Below, piece after piece: positions 26,469 through 38,149 of a stretch of 64,000 nucleotides of DNA. The DNA comes from Onchocerca volvulus (Eukaryota; Nematoda; Chromadorea; Rhabditida; Onchocercidae): assembly GCA_000499405.2 (NCBI GenBank), contig HG738138.1, positions 1,612,001 through 1,676,000 on the forward strand, given 5' to 3'. The notes below the pieces were generated by a model. The model made no database searches and was not told the origin of the DNA. It saw only the letters and a program-made list of their open reading frames with translations. A program made the position numbers and the translations under genes. Numbering within the stretch: the first letter of the stretch is position 1; every line of letters begins with the position of its first letter.

Positions 26469-29400
26469 AATAAACAAAGCTTTTCGTAAGCTTTATGAAA
26501 AGAAAAAGGAATCAGGTAAAAGGAATATCTGAAAAGTTCAAAGGAATATTTGAAGAGTTCAAAAAAAGCTGTACTACTTCTCCGACTAATTTCATAAAAT
26601 TGAATTGATTTTTTGAAACATGATTTAAAAATTATGAATTTTAATGATATACGGTATTGTACTAACTTGCAAAGTTCAGCGATAAATTGTGTGAATTGCG
26701 GACGGCTACGCAGAAAAGACTCCGTCTGAAGCGCAACAACTGGTCTTGGATAGAGACGTAGCGTACGTGTATGCTCACAGAAATTCGCAAACACATTTGG
26801 ACTATTAAAAAAGCGAATCTGAAAACAAAACAAATTCTGATTGATAAATTAGCTTTCCGAAGGTGTATTTCTAAATTGACAATCAACGGTAGCAACAAAC
26901 CATGGCAACACGGATAGCAATATCAACAGCATCACTATCCATCGTATAATCGGTCTCAACGGTTTCCATTTTTGATGTATTAAGCAATAATTTATCCAGT
27001 GATTCACGTAAACTATTCTGAAAACATTCCAGAAAATCACGACCATTATGAGGGAAGAAGAATATGTATTAAAAAAATCGCAAAAGATAATTTTGATTAA
27101 GTGAAATGAATGTGATGAAAACTAATAATAACCTTTAATTCAGTGCAATCTGGTTCCGGCATATCAGGAATATTGATATCATCTGGTATCAACAATTCAT
27201 TCGTATCAAGATCGACAACAACAACATCACTTGGTATATCAATCGCTTTATGAGCAAAAAATGATGCTGGTACTCCGATTACGAATGGTGTCGGTGCATA
27301 TAATAACTAAAATATGAAGGAAATAATAATGGAAATAATCAGGCGGAGTACTGATTTCAGATATATTTGCGAATATTTTCGCATTTTCGACATTTCAACA
27401 GATATTTCACGGATAATTGATATAGATATTATAAATATTATACATATATGAAAATATCTTAAGTCGGTGAGTACTCAAAAAGTGCATCGATTTATAAATT
27501 AGTATTAATAAAATTTATTTTTTCCAATGATATACTTCAAAAACTGTAAAGAAACTATGTAATATACTTTAGTTTGATTTATTTTACTTACATAAATTTC
27601 ATCGTTATTTTTTTTCTTCACATTATTAACTTGTGAGAAAGACATTTTATTTGTTACAAAAAGATGCGAAAATAATCTTCAAATTATTACTATACCCACA
27701 AATGTATGCTACAAGAATATTAAAATATTGACATTAATATATTAACCTCAATTTTGTAAAAGTAAAGAAAAATAATATTTTTGAAAAATTTAAAAAAATT
27801 TAAACTAATAAAAATTTCAAATCAAATATACTTGTTCAGCTGATGGCATAAAAGAAGGAAGCAAAGGTATAATCGGAAACATATATTCCAATGGATACAT
27901 TAATGCAACAAGTGCTAAAACGCACATACTAACCGCATTGTAATTGCGCGATTGTAAAACAACCTGTAAAAAAAATAATTTTCAAAATTACTGTTAATTT
28001 AAAAGAAAAAAAAATTTTCGAATAAATTATACGAAAATAATTAATTTAAATAATTAGTAAAACCAGCTTATTAATTACTTCAAATCAAATTAAAACAAAA
28101 GTTTCTAATTCAACTGATCGATTATTGGTTTAAAAAAAAACCTATAAATTATTGCTTTGTTACTAAATTTATATAATTTTACCGAAACATCAATTTTTTT
28201 TTTCGTTTGTTGTTTGTAACAAATTACAATAGCAAATTTCACCTTTGATTCAAGCATTACAGCAGCCATTACTTTCATAGCTGTATCAATTCCAAGAAGT
28301 TCAAGAGGTAAATGGAGTGGAAAATCAACAAAAGAAAATCGTGTATGATCGGGTAGAGCGAATTCAAAAGTTGGCATGATACTTGATGGTAAGACCTTAA
28401 AAACTGGATAAAATTAGTCGATCAATTACGAATCTATAACAAATGCTAGAGGAATGAAAAATTTTGTATAATTTACTTAGTCTCATAAGTTTGTAATTTT
28501 GGATACTAAATTCAAATTTAGAGTTTCAGTAAATAAGTGTTGTAATGTGAAAAACAAAAACAGACAAACTCAAAAAAATGCCTACCTCCAAAAGCACTTT
28601 CGTTTTTCCTGGAACAGCAACTGGTGCACTTAATAGCATCAGGATCCACGTTTCCAACTCTCGAATATCCTGCATTACTCTGGGTGGGATTGGTTCCGTC
28701 CAACAACCCGTAAATGCTGCCCAAATTATATCTCTAAAAAGTAAATATCATGCAGAAATTATAAAAATGCTACAGATTTGTTGCATATATTATATAAAAA
28801 AAGGTTTATGAAATTCCGGGATGGAAAAGTTGAGAAAATTTTTGGATAACCAAAAGAGTTTACTTTGAATATTGTCCATCTTCGATAAGCCTTTGGCTAC
28901 AACCATCGATCAATTTCTTCAACAACAACAACAATTCTCGAAATTTGGAAAGAAATGGATGATGGCTAATTAAGCATAAGCTTGTTAATGAAAGCCTTTG
29001 ATCCAATCTGTAATAACGTTTTTACGATCGATTTCTGCGAGACTTCCACAAAATGTTACCTGAAAACCCACACAAAATGGTAACAGCGGATAGGACAGGA
29101 GATATTTCCGGATGTTTCAAATGAGCCATGAAGATAGAAGTATTTCTTGGCGAGCTAATACTAAGTAATTCCCAATTAGTTCTATCAATTATTTTAATAA
29201 TCATTTATTTTTCTTTATTACATTCCATGCATAATCGATGATTGATTAACCTTCTGTGAGAACGATTATTGTAGTATGTGTTTTTATCATCCGTTGATGC
29301 AGTGCGATTCTTTTCATAACTTTGTAAGAAATTTAAGCAAATGCCATATCGAATTTTTGCCGAATCTTTCTCTGTTAACGTAAACACGAAACTACTTGTT

Positions 29401-30154
29401 TCTCGATGAAAATGCGAATGTCGTGGTACTTCTGTAAAACAGTATCCATCACGTAAACATTATTAATTAACAAACAAAATTCAGGAAACGAAATTTGTGA
29501 GTAATTATTAGCTATGTTTTTTTTTCTCCATTTCTCAATTTCAAATGAAAAAAAGTTCTGTGGAAAAGATAGATTGTTTTTCTTTTTTTTTTTTTTCCTT
29601 CAAAAAATTTTCAGCATTTTTTAAAAATAATCAGCTAACAAACCTTTTGTGATGCATCCTTCAGGTTGACAAAATACTGTAACATCGGTTGGAAGATAAA
29701 AATCCTTGTGATCATTGTTTGGATAACGCCTCAACAATTCAGGTGTTGTGATACTTTGCGAAGTTGATGATGATGCACTATTAATATTTGTCTGTGATAT
29801 ATATTTACCTCGACGTCGACCAACTATTACCTGAAAATTTTCATCAAAAATTACTTAGAATTTCAACTAATCTATAATTATTGCTACTATTGATTTAAAA
29901 TTTGAAAAAAGAAAAAATTCATTAGCTTATCAGTGTCATTATGCCTATTATTATTGAAAATTATGACTGAGTTACAATTCATGAGGAAAATCAAACATTT
30001 ACATTAGAAAATGAAAGTTTGAGAAGAAACTTCAAATTTAAACAGAAAATTATTAGATAGCCTTAGTAACTTCAACAAAAAAAAAAAAAAAAAAAACGAG
30101 ACATACCAAGTAGTCAATCAAGCGTGGACAAAGTTCTTTGCCTTTATCATCCAT
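17791..30154 (-). CDS. aex-3: MADD/AEX-3, Rab3/Rab27 guanine-nucleotide exchange factor
   Basis: DENN-domain exchange factor that activates Rab3/Rab27 on synaptic and dense-core vesicles. I trace 31 exons (minus strand): 30154-30107, 29830-29644, 29431-29251, 29007-28864, 28733-28586, 28395-28243, 27963-27832, 27306-27133, 27017-26901, 26818-26667, 26420-26273, 26021-25946, 25749-25642, 25347-25236, 25112-25016, 24922-24776, 24652-24551, 24380-24220, 23777-23594, 23384-23193, 22969-22789, 22498-22260, 22014-21900, 21470-21220, 20891-20805, 20495-20388, 20152-19988, 19775-19596, 19488-19416, 18760-18714, 18183-17791. All are in phase, totalling 1533 codons plus TAA. uDENN begins at CPRLIDYL and TPELLRRYP; cDENN has [11 protein letters not shown] and [14 protein letters not shown]; dDENN has VRF-type FFNSPNVF and [14 protein letters not shown]. 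Later blocks are [18 protein letters not shown]-type [40 protein letters not shown] and LGGEFPVQD. Residues about 940-1000 are proline-rich. The tail is a 14-residue tandem repeat. The exon-23 donor (GTGATA) and exon-27 acceptor (TTTTTGAG) are the weakest calls. Confidence 0.97.
17807..18058 (-). repeat. 42-bp minisatellite coding for the AEX-3 C-terminus, six copies
   Basis: Six head-to-tail 42-bp units without indels. Read on the minus strand in the aex-3 frame they give a 14-residue unit of the form [14 protein letters not shown], at residues about 1446-1528, before the last residues LAECN and the stop. Differences between units change a few residues (Thr/Ile, Val/Gly/Ala, Gly/Asn) but create no stop. 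The same DNA is also open on the plus strand (17810-18139), as expected for a stop-free repeat of a multiple of three. Confidence 0.95.
24923..25015 (-). other. Short aex-3 intron with open reading frame
   Basis: The 93-bp intron between aex-3 exons 15 and 16 has length divisible by three and no in-frame stop. It starts GTAAAT and ends CATTAAG. Retention would insert 31 mostly hydrophobic residues. The composition, unlike the Ser/Thr-rich flanks, says intron. Confidence 0.6.
26433..26464. repeat. Poly(T) run of 32
   Basis: Lies in an aex-3 intron (between exons 10 and 11), just upstream of exon 11 in the transcript sense, where it reads as poly(A). Confidence 0.9.
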
Positions 30155-30258
30155 TTGATATGATTTAGTTCAATAACAAAATTTATGAAAAAATCCTATC
30201 TTCCTGTAAAATGATGGAACGAATTTTTCATTTTGTCTTTAAGAAATGATGATATTTC

Positions 30259-30412
30259 GGCAATAGTAATAATAGCATTAACAATAAGTAATAGTAATAA
30301 TAACATTAATAAAAAATAGTAATAACATCAACAATAAGTAACAAATAATAATAAATGATAACAATAATAATAATGACAATAATAATAGTGATAATAAGAA
30401 ATAAATGATAGA
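30259..30412. repeat. Degenerate AAT/AAC/AGT trinucleotide array
   Basis: About 150 bp made of AATAAT, AGTAAT and AACAAT-type units, roughly 105 bp upstream of the aex-3 start codon. Confidence 0.8.
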
Positions 30413-33359
30413 AATAATAATTTAAGCATAAGTTTTGAAAAAGTTTAGCGAAAATCGCATTTAAAAAGAATTAAAAAAGAAAAAAAGTCGAAAATAAAAC
30501 ACTTAATTCCAATTCATCGTAATCAGATAATCAGAATTAAATAGGATTAAACAAATATTTTTTAGCATATGACTCAAACGAAAAAGGGAACACATTACTG
30601 TTGATGATGATGATGGTGGTGTACTATTATCATTTTTATTTTTATTGATTCTTTTTTTAAATTAGATTTGACTACCACTAGATCTAAAAATAGTAACGAA
30701 ATTTGCATAAAGTTTTCTCTTCCTTTCTTTTTTTAAAAGGCAATTTTCCAATCATTGGAAAAAAAAGTCAAATAATCGATTAGTTTTTTTTTTTTTAAAA
30801 CGATTAACCAATTTTTTTAATTAATTTATTTCTTTTTATATCGATGAAGCAGTTAATAGCATTAAATAAAATAGTTTTATGATTGATTATGTTTATTTTT
30901 CTCTTATTTTCCAATTATAAATCTAAAAATATATGTATGCGCATATTTGAATCAAATTTAATAATCAAATTCTAATCAACCTTAGCAAATTTATGGTGTC
31001 TTGACAGTATTGATGATTCATAGCATGAAATTTGCTAGGAAATATAAATTTAATTAGACGGGAAATTATCGGAAATTTTTTTCAATTGTTCTATTTTTGT
31101 GGTGTAAAAATTTGTCCAGGCTTTTTAGTCAAAATAGTAATGGATAAAATCTGAATATTTCCAACGTTATAAACTATCAATAAAAAATTAATGATATCAC
31201 TGCTATTATTATCGTCCTATTTCCGGTGAAAATTTATATGTTGAAATAGCTAAATTGTCATTAATATTAATCACAGCATATTTGAGAAAATTTATTCATA
31301 TTTCTTGAATTTTTTATGATGACTTTTCGTATTATGCTACAAAGAAAAACAATGGCAAACTGTTATTTCATCAATTATTAATATTCTCTAAGGAATTTAT
31401 TCCACTTTTCTTAATCCATTTTCTGAATAATATAATACGAAAAGTGATTAGATTTAAAAAGTGTAATGTATTAGATGATAATAGATTAATGAAAAGTAAA
31501 TTAAAGTTAAAACTGAAACAATACAAATAATTGTTTCTGAATACAATATGACTTATTTTTTCGAGACAATAATCTTCATATATGCAAATGGCTAAATAAA
31601 ATGAAACTGATATTAGAGTAAAAATGAACAAATATCGATTTCTTTGATCAATTATATTTATATAAAATTTTTTGAAAAAAAGTTTAATGAGCGTAAATTT
31701 GATTCAAACATACATTTTTCTTTTTCATTTTTACTTTTACTTTTTTACCTTCTTATGTTAGAAGTATTGTTTGCTCGCAAAATTTTTATAATTTCTTTAA
31801 AAAAAAAAAAAAAAAAAAAAGAGAAGAAAGGGAATTTTTTTTATTTTTGTACATATTAATTTTATATTCGTTTCTATAAATGAGAAGATTAATGAAGCAA
31901 GCTGTAATATATTTCATTCATATTATCTATCAAATGATACATGGATAAACTTGTTGATTAAAATTATGCAAATAGTTCATTTAAGTTAGAGAGAAGTCTA
32001 AAATGAATGCATAATTGTTGATGCATACGTATGCATATATATTTCTTTAGATGTATCAATAAAATTGTAGGCATTTTCTTTGAAATGTTTGAAATAAATA
32101 CTAAAGACATATTGTTTGCTACATTACAAGTGAATGCTGTTTACTTATGGCTTATTATTTTGCACTTTTTTTGTCAAATATATGCTAAAACTTAAATTTT
32201 AGATTTAAAAAGAAAAAAGGGAAAGTTACATAAGGAAATATTTATCAAATTCTATTTAATTAGTTCCTTGTTTGATCACGATAGCAAAATGTCAAAATTA
32301 GAGATAATGTAAAAGTATTGAATAAAATATCATTCTTGCTCAATTTTTTGTAGTTATTGAGGATTCAAAATTAAATTTATCGAAATAGTTTTGATAATCG
32401 AAATGATGAGAATCATTCTGAATGTCAACCGGTTGATATGCATTTATGTTGCAAATCAAGTAATATGCAAGATGCTGAGCAACCAAAACAATCGGAAATG
32501 ACAATCAATGGTTATCCTAACGATTTAGAATTTGAAAGAAAATCCAAATTATTTGTTAATTCAGAAATACAAATTCAGATTATTTATTAATTCAAGAGAT
32601 GCAACTGAAAACAATAAAAATGAAAAAAAAGCAAAGAAAAAAAACAAAAACTAAGACCGATTGTTATGCAACGAATTGAAATGCTTTAATTAATTAATAA
32701 TGAAGCAAGCAATGAATTTATGCTATTTTAGTCAACTTTATGAAATTATTAATATTGCCATTGTGGTCATTATTATTTTTAATAGTATTATTACTATTAT
32801 TATTATTATTATTATTTCCAAAACGAAAAATAAAGAAAAAAAGAAAAAAGCATAATGAGTTGAGATATTGCATTCCAACCATCATGAATGAAAGTGTAAT
32901 TTCGACTACTGAAATAATTTAAATTAAAATCATCATTGTTTTTTATTAACAAATATCTTCAAATTTTTGCTAGAAATCTTCGGAATACTTAGTTTAATGA
33001 CTAAAATAACATAACAATTCATTAGATAATGACAATAATAATGAATGCTGATGAATATATCATCATAAGAATGATGATTTAAAAAAGGTTTAAAAAATTA
33101 ATGCACGCATGATTGCTGTTTATGAAATTTCTCAAATCCTATCAAAAGGAACGAATGAAGAGGAGGAGATGAAGGAAGGAGAAGGAAAGATAAAAGAAAA
33201 TGAAAAATGATTGGTAGAAGAAAATGTTACGAACGAAAAAATCCCGAACCTCTTTTTTTTTTTTTTTTTTTAGAAAATGGAAAAAAAAAGCTTAAAAATT
33301 GCAATGAGATGTTAAGAGCAAATAAGCAAAGAATGAATGAATGAAAAAGGGGGAAAGGG

Positions 33360-33640
33360 AAGGGAAGAATTCATGGATTCATGGAAATAGACGGCAAGCC
33401 AAGCAGGGAAACAGATGAGATGACGACGTTAAGGCTTTTATGTTTGCTTTTATCGGGTTTCGATCCATTCCATCGTCCCATCCATCTCTCCAACTCTCCG
33501 GAATGGGCAATCCGCCCTTCTTTCCTTCCTTGCCTAATCTGATATACCGACTTTTGTTCTATTACAGGCCTAATAGGAATGGAATGGTCCCAATATACAG
33601 ACGGCATACATTTCCATCGATCACACTAGCTATGGTACTT
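33360..33640. other. GC-richer unassigned patch
   Basis: Visibly higher in G+C than everything around it, with pyrimidine-rich CCATCC/CTTCC blocks. Open frames exist on both strands (33440-33667 plus, 33371-33607 minus), but neither resembles a family I know and neither has clear splice context. It could be a regulatory element, an unrecognised exon or old transposon DNA. Confidence 0.4.
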
Positions 33641-33707
33641 ATGCTAATGCTTAGTTTTTCCTTCTAAACCAATAATATGATGTAATCTCTGGATGTATCT
33701 GTGTGTC

Positions 33708-33760
33708 TATATTATATATATATTTATATATATAATATACATCATATTATATAAATATAT
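33708..33760. repeat. TA-rich palindromic tract
   Basis: Alternating TATATATT/AATATATA sequence with internal inverted symmetry, next to the GC-richer patch. Confidence 0.7.
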
Positions 33761-34080
33761 GTGAGTGGGTGTCTGAAAGTGCTTTTCAATGCCTAAAATT
33801 ATATAAAGAAACAAAAATATTTTGTTTCTCATTTATCATTTTATCCAATTTCAATATATCGATAATACATTAATTTTTCATCATTTTCGATCATTCCTTT
33901 CTTTTTGCTTTATTTGGTCGAATAAATTATTCCAAAGCAATGAATTATATTGTGCTATTACTTCAATATTCCATTAATTTTGCAAAATTTGTTATTGAAA
34001 TTAGAAAAAAAAAAAATTATGCATCTTGTGAAAGTGAATTATTTTTGCAAAATTTTCGAGATTTTCAAGATATTTTTTTT

Positions 34081-34700
34081 TTGTCGGCGAAAGCCGAAAG
34101 ATATAATTAGTTGTACACAGATAGGAATATCTAAAGATCAAATAGCGGGAAGATGTTGACGAAGGCAAAAGATACAATCATAATAAACAAGAGGTGTCAA
34201 AAACCAAATAGCGTCACGACAATTATTGTAAGGAATACTAAAGATGAAGTGGAACAACATAGTTTCAAATGGACCAACAAGAATAAAACATGAATAAACA
34301 TTTTTCCCGCCAAAATGATAAATATGTGAGAGGAGTAGCCGCGAAAGGATTTAAAAGGTTCGGATTTTGGAGCAGATCAGTTTAGTTACGAGTTTCTGTA
34401 CCGACACAGCTATACTTCTACTACTACAAGGATCGAGACATCTATTGCAACACTTCGACAGTCCAGATCGTCATGAGAGATAATTCAGTAGAAATACCAC
34501 TGTTAGTAGCTTTTCATTATTTATCTTGTATTGTTCATTTACTGTTTACTATTGTATGGTATGATATTGTGTATAATATCGATTACCCCATAAAGCCTAT
34601 TGCTGTCCTTGCCGAGTCACAAGAGCAACGAAAATTCATCTCTAACCCAACTAATTTAAAAACCAATTTATACAATTCAATCAAATTTTTTTCCCAACAT
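34081..34700 (+). mobile_element. LTR-like block, possible solo LTR (BEL/Pao-like?)
   Basis: A block of more even base composition. It starts with TTGTCGGCGAAAGCCGAAAG and repeats that motif imperfectly at 34154 (TGTTGACGAAGGCAAAAG); CAAATAGCG is also duplicated (about 34139 and 34206). A TGTTG...CAACA pair brackets 34154-34700. It has a TATA/initiator pair and a CT/AC-rich leader, as LTRs do. I could not find target-site duplications, a second LTR or retroviral-type coding sequence, so the class and exact ends are guesses. The alternative is the promoter and 5' part of a small unknown gene. Confidence 0.33.
34350..34382 (+). promoter_or_regulatory. TATA box plus initiator pair
   Basis: TTTAAAAGG at 34350-34358 followed by TCAGTT at 34377-34382, with the initiator A about 29 bp after the start of the TATA motif, which is canonical spacing. 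It would start a transcript near 34379 with the first ATG at 34473 opening an 80-codon frame. Confidence 0.4.
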
Positions 34701-34715
34701 TTTTTAAATTATTGA
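34473..34715 (+). CDS. Unrecognised 80-residue open frame after TATA/Inr
   Basis: First ATG after the putative transcription start at 34379. It encodes one strongly hydrophobic segment (about residues 10-33) followed by a polar tail. I recognise no family. It lies inside the LTR-like block and may have no function; it is listed because a promoter-like signal precedes it at sensible distance. Confidence 0.2.
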   Translation: MRDNSVEIPLLVAFHYLSCIVHLLFTIVWYDIVYNIDYPIKPIAVLAESQEQRKFISNPTNLKTNLYNSIKFFSQHFLNY

Positions 34716-35164
34716 ATGAATGGAATTCTTCGAAACTATCCAATGATATCTTAATATTACGTAGTTTTAGTTCTTTTTTTTGTTTTATCTCTCTTTATTT
34801 TTATCACATTTCTTCGAAAATCAAATTTTAAAGGAAAAATAAGCGTTAACATGATTTTTTCAGAATGCTTATTAAAGTTCTATCTGAAAATGAGTTCCAG
34901 TTAAGATCGTTAGATGCATTTAATACATTTGTTATAACACAAGACATGTTGACATATGAAATTGTTAAATAATATTATTAATATACAAATAAGTATAAAT
35001 GGATACTTATTTTTGATGGTACAGTTTTTTCGTATATGTATAAATGTACAAGAAAAGTTATTCCTTCAAAACAATTTCTAATGCATCTTTCAGATCAGAA
35101 ATTAACAAAAGACTTCATTTTATTCCTGCAGAAATAAGATACTGTTATTGTTAGTAATAAAAAA

Positions 35165-35350
35165 AATATTATTATTATTATTACCAATTATTATTAATTA
35201 TTATTGATTATTACTAATCATTATTAATTATTATTATTATTGTTATTGATTATTATCGATTATTATTAATTATTATCGATTGCTATTGATTATTATCATT
35301 ATTATTATTGTTGTTATTACAGTAATAATTGTTGTTGCTGATATTATTAT
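35165..35350. repeat. Degenerate (ATT)n array
   Basis: Nearly 190 bp of ATTATT, AATTATTATTA and ATTATCGATT units, open in several frames because of its low complexity. Confidence 0.85.
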
Positions 35351-37730
35351 TCTTTGTGTAGTAATTTTCGGAAATGTAATTTTTGCATACTTCGTTAATG
35401 TTAGTGGCATAATTAATCTCATAAATATCATAATTACCATTAATATTAATACATCCAATAATTAGTATGCTTTTCAATACCTTCAATACTATATGTATCA
35501 TACTCCAGTTCTCTGAAATTTGATAGTGAATTGCACAGGAGTCCCGAAATTTTACTTTTGCTTTATCTATTATTATTTAATGTTCTGAAAAGATTTTTCA
35601 TAAATTAATAATCACTTTTATTGGCATACAAAATTAATTTTTATTTTTTTAATAAAAAGATTTTTTTTTAAAATATATCCAAGTCAAAATTGTTGTAAAC
35701 GATGACGTAATTTACTTTTAGTCTTGAATCAGTTACTCTAACGCACGTTTCCCCTTGTTTTCTTTTTTATCTTGCCTGATTGCCCTTGTATTTAATATCA
35801 AGAATATTACAGTAATTTAATGTTGCTTGCCAAATTTCATTATATTTCAAGTATATCATTCTATTTAGTCTGCTGAAGTCATAATTGATGGTAGGTATAG
35901 GTGAAAGATATATTAATTGACTGGATTCATTCCAATTCAAACCTTGCTAATCATTATTAGTATTAAGTTTCAATAACAAATTAAACTATTGCAATATTAT
36001 TACTTATTGATTATTAAGTATACTTTAGGAATACTTCATTCCTAAGGTAAGGAGGAAATTTTTTAAATTTCATTGCTGAAATTGATCGAACCTTCTGATA
36101 TGTAATGGATTTCGAGAAATAAGCAAAAATTTGAATCATTTTTAAAAATTCGTCAAAATATTCAGCAAATTCTGGATTTATAACATTTTATTCTATACAT
36201 CTACTAGGTAGATATACTTAAAAAAATAAAACAAATTCTAAAGAATTTTTACATTACTAATTCATTCAAGCATAGTGCTATTTCTCGAATTTATCAATGA
36301 TTATATAAATAGGAACTTGCAAATCTTTGCTATCAACAATTTGTCGACAATCCAAAAAATATTACTAAACAAAAATTAAAAAAGATTTATTTATAGCATT
36401 CAACTTCTACGAACAGTTTCTGCAAAATAATTCCAATATGATGGAAAAAATTGTATTCAATCGCTGTTGTTGTTGTTATTGTTGATAACGAGTTGGCATT
36501 TTGGCATTTCATTCAGCAATTTCATCCTTCCTTATTTGGTACTGCAACAAAGTATGTCTCTTCTGATCTGCTGTGATGACACATCAAAATGCTGAATAGA
36601 TTTTTCAGAGATAAGCTCACGTCGTTTTTCAAAAATAAAGATAAGGGTCATTATTGTGTTTTTGATGATTCCATCTCAAAGATTTGTTCATTTGTTTATT
36701 TATTTTTCTTTTTTTTTACAATGTACAAAATATGAAATTTAAGTGCAGTTTTGAAATTTTAAACTTCAAATTCATTTGTTACGAAGTGAATAAAGAGAAA
36801 GATATCGAATTTTGATCAAAATTTTCTTCCATGTTTAACTCATAATTATTTTTCTAGATGATCATCTTATGTCATTCCATAATTTCATTTTCCTTTTTTT
36901 CTATGATTCCTTCTGGAATATGTTGTTTATCGCTATTGATTTAAGTAAGATTAAAAGAATTTTTTTTCTTCAAAACCCTAAAACGTAGACTACAAAGTGA
37001 ATTGGCGGATAAAAATGTGTTATCATGTGTTATCTCAACACTTTGAATTGTGCTATCAGAGAATTACTGATAACAAAACAAGAGGATTGATAAAACGAAA
37101 TGATTTAACGTTTAAGCAAACGTGGTTCTTTTCCAATTATGCCAACGTATTATTTGTAAATATATTTTTCAAAATAATAGAACATCTTAATTAGCTTGAT
37201 ATTATTGCAATTGAATGAATTATCATACTGAACGAGATAATATTTCGAAGTAAACAAGCATAATTGTTGGATAGAAATTTTTCCGGAAAAAAAATATATT
37301 GCTGTTAGTTTGGGTAATTTTTCTCGGAACCTGATTTTTTTATATTTGGGCAGCAAACAGCTTTCCTTGACATATCTGATATCAATATCAGTTGTCAGAT
37401 ATTTACGTTTTAACTATAGAAAAACGAATGAAAGAAGCTGGAATCTCATTTACATAAACTCTCGACTGATGTTAGCAATAGTGTTGACTTAAGTCGAATA
37501 CAATTTCGTCCATTTTAGAAATCTTGTTGACAACAAAATTTATAGGTTCAAGAAATTTGAATCAATGCCTAAGGGAAAATTATAAAGATAATAGTATTTG
37601 ATTAGCGAAAAAACAACTGAAGTGGAAAAGTTTTCATTAGATTAAACATATTTAAAATGTTCGATATTTGTCATTAATTCATTTAAATCAGACAGCTATC
37701 TGGTGGCAATCAGCAATACTAGAATAAAGA

Positions 37731-38149
37731 ATGCTTTTTTTTTTTTCGACTGATTATATGATTCCCTTGGGATTATTGATGATTCTCTCTGATTCCATTT
37801 TAATTAATAAATATGAGTTCATAACAAAACTAATATGGAAACAGAATGTCCTTCCAAGACTAAATGATGTGATAGTCAGACAGTGTAAAAAAAACATGAT
37901 TGAAAAATGTTCCGGAAAGTTGAGAAGACCGGTAACTAAGATTATGTGGCGGAAATTCCCGAAGTTTTACTAACAGATGAATTAAACAAAGTGATTAGCG
38001 AGTTAAAATTCTCAATCATTCTGATTATGAGATATATAGATAAGAGGATGCCTAATATATATTCAAAAACTCGTCATTTACTGGAAGAATTCACTAATTT
38101 CTTTCCAAAAAACGGCTGTGCTTTTTGCACAAATATCGCATTTATCTGA
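37731..38149 (+). other. Two overlapping unrecognised frames, possible decayed gene
   Basis: A frame at 37731-37973 (basic, with KLRRPVTKIMWRKFPKFY at its end) overlaps by 28 bp a second frame at 37946-38149 in another register (LTDELNKVISELKFSI, then ..LLEEFTNFFPKNGC). Both look more protein-like than the simple-sequence frames nearby, and a single shift near 37950 would join them. I recognise no family and see no flanking exons, so this may equally be chance. Confidence 0.25.

Larger units (their letters stand above)
30155..34080. other. Gene-free stretch upstream of aex-3
   Basis: Begins at the aex-3 start codon and should hold its 5' UTR and promoter. I see no TTTTCAG acceptor immediately before the ATG, so there is no direct sign of trans-splicing. 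The stretch contains AAT/AAC-rich simple sequence (30259-30412), a TTA array (about 32788-32818), a long poly(A) run near 31800-31820 and the GC-richer patch at 33360-33640. No exon was recognised. Confidence 0.55.

Noticed and set aside
26240..26833. A single 197-codon minus-strand frame
   Set aside because: It is aex-3 exons 10 and 11 read through an open intron containing a poly(A) run; MADD homology stops and restarts at normal splice sites.
35273..35501. Ile/Asn-rich frames on both strands
   Set aside because: Translations of the ATT array, not genes.
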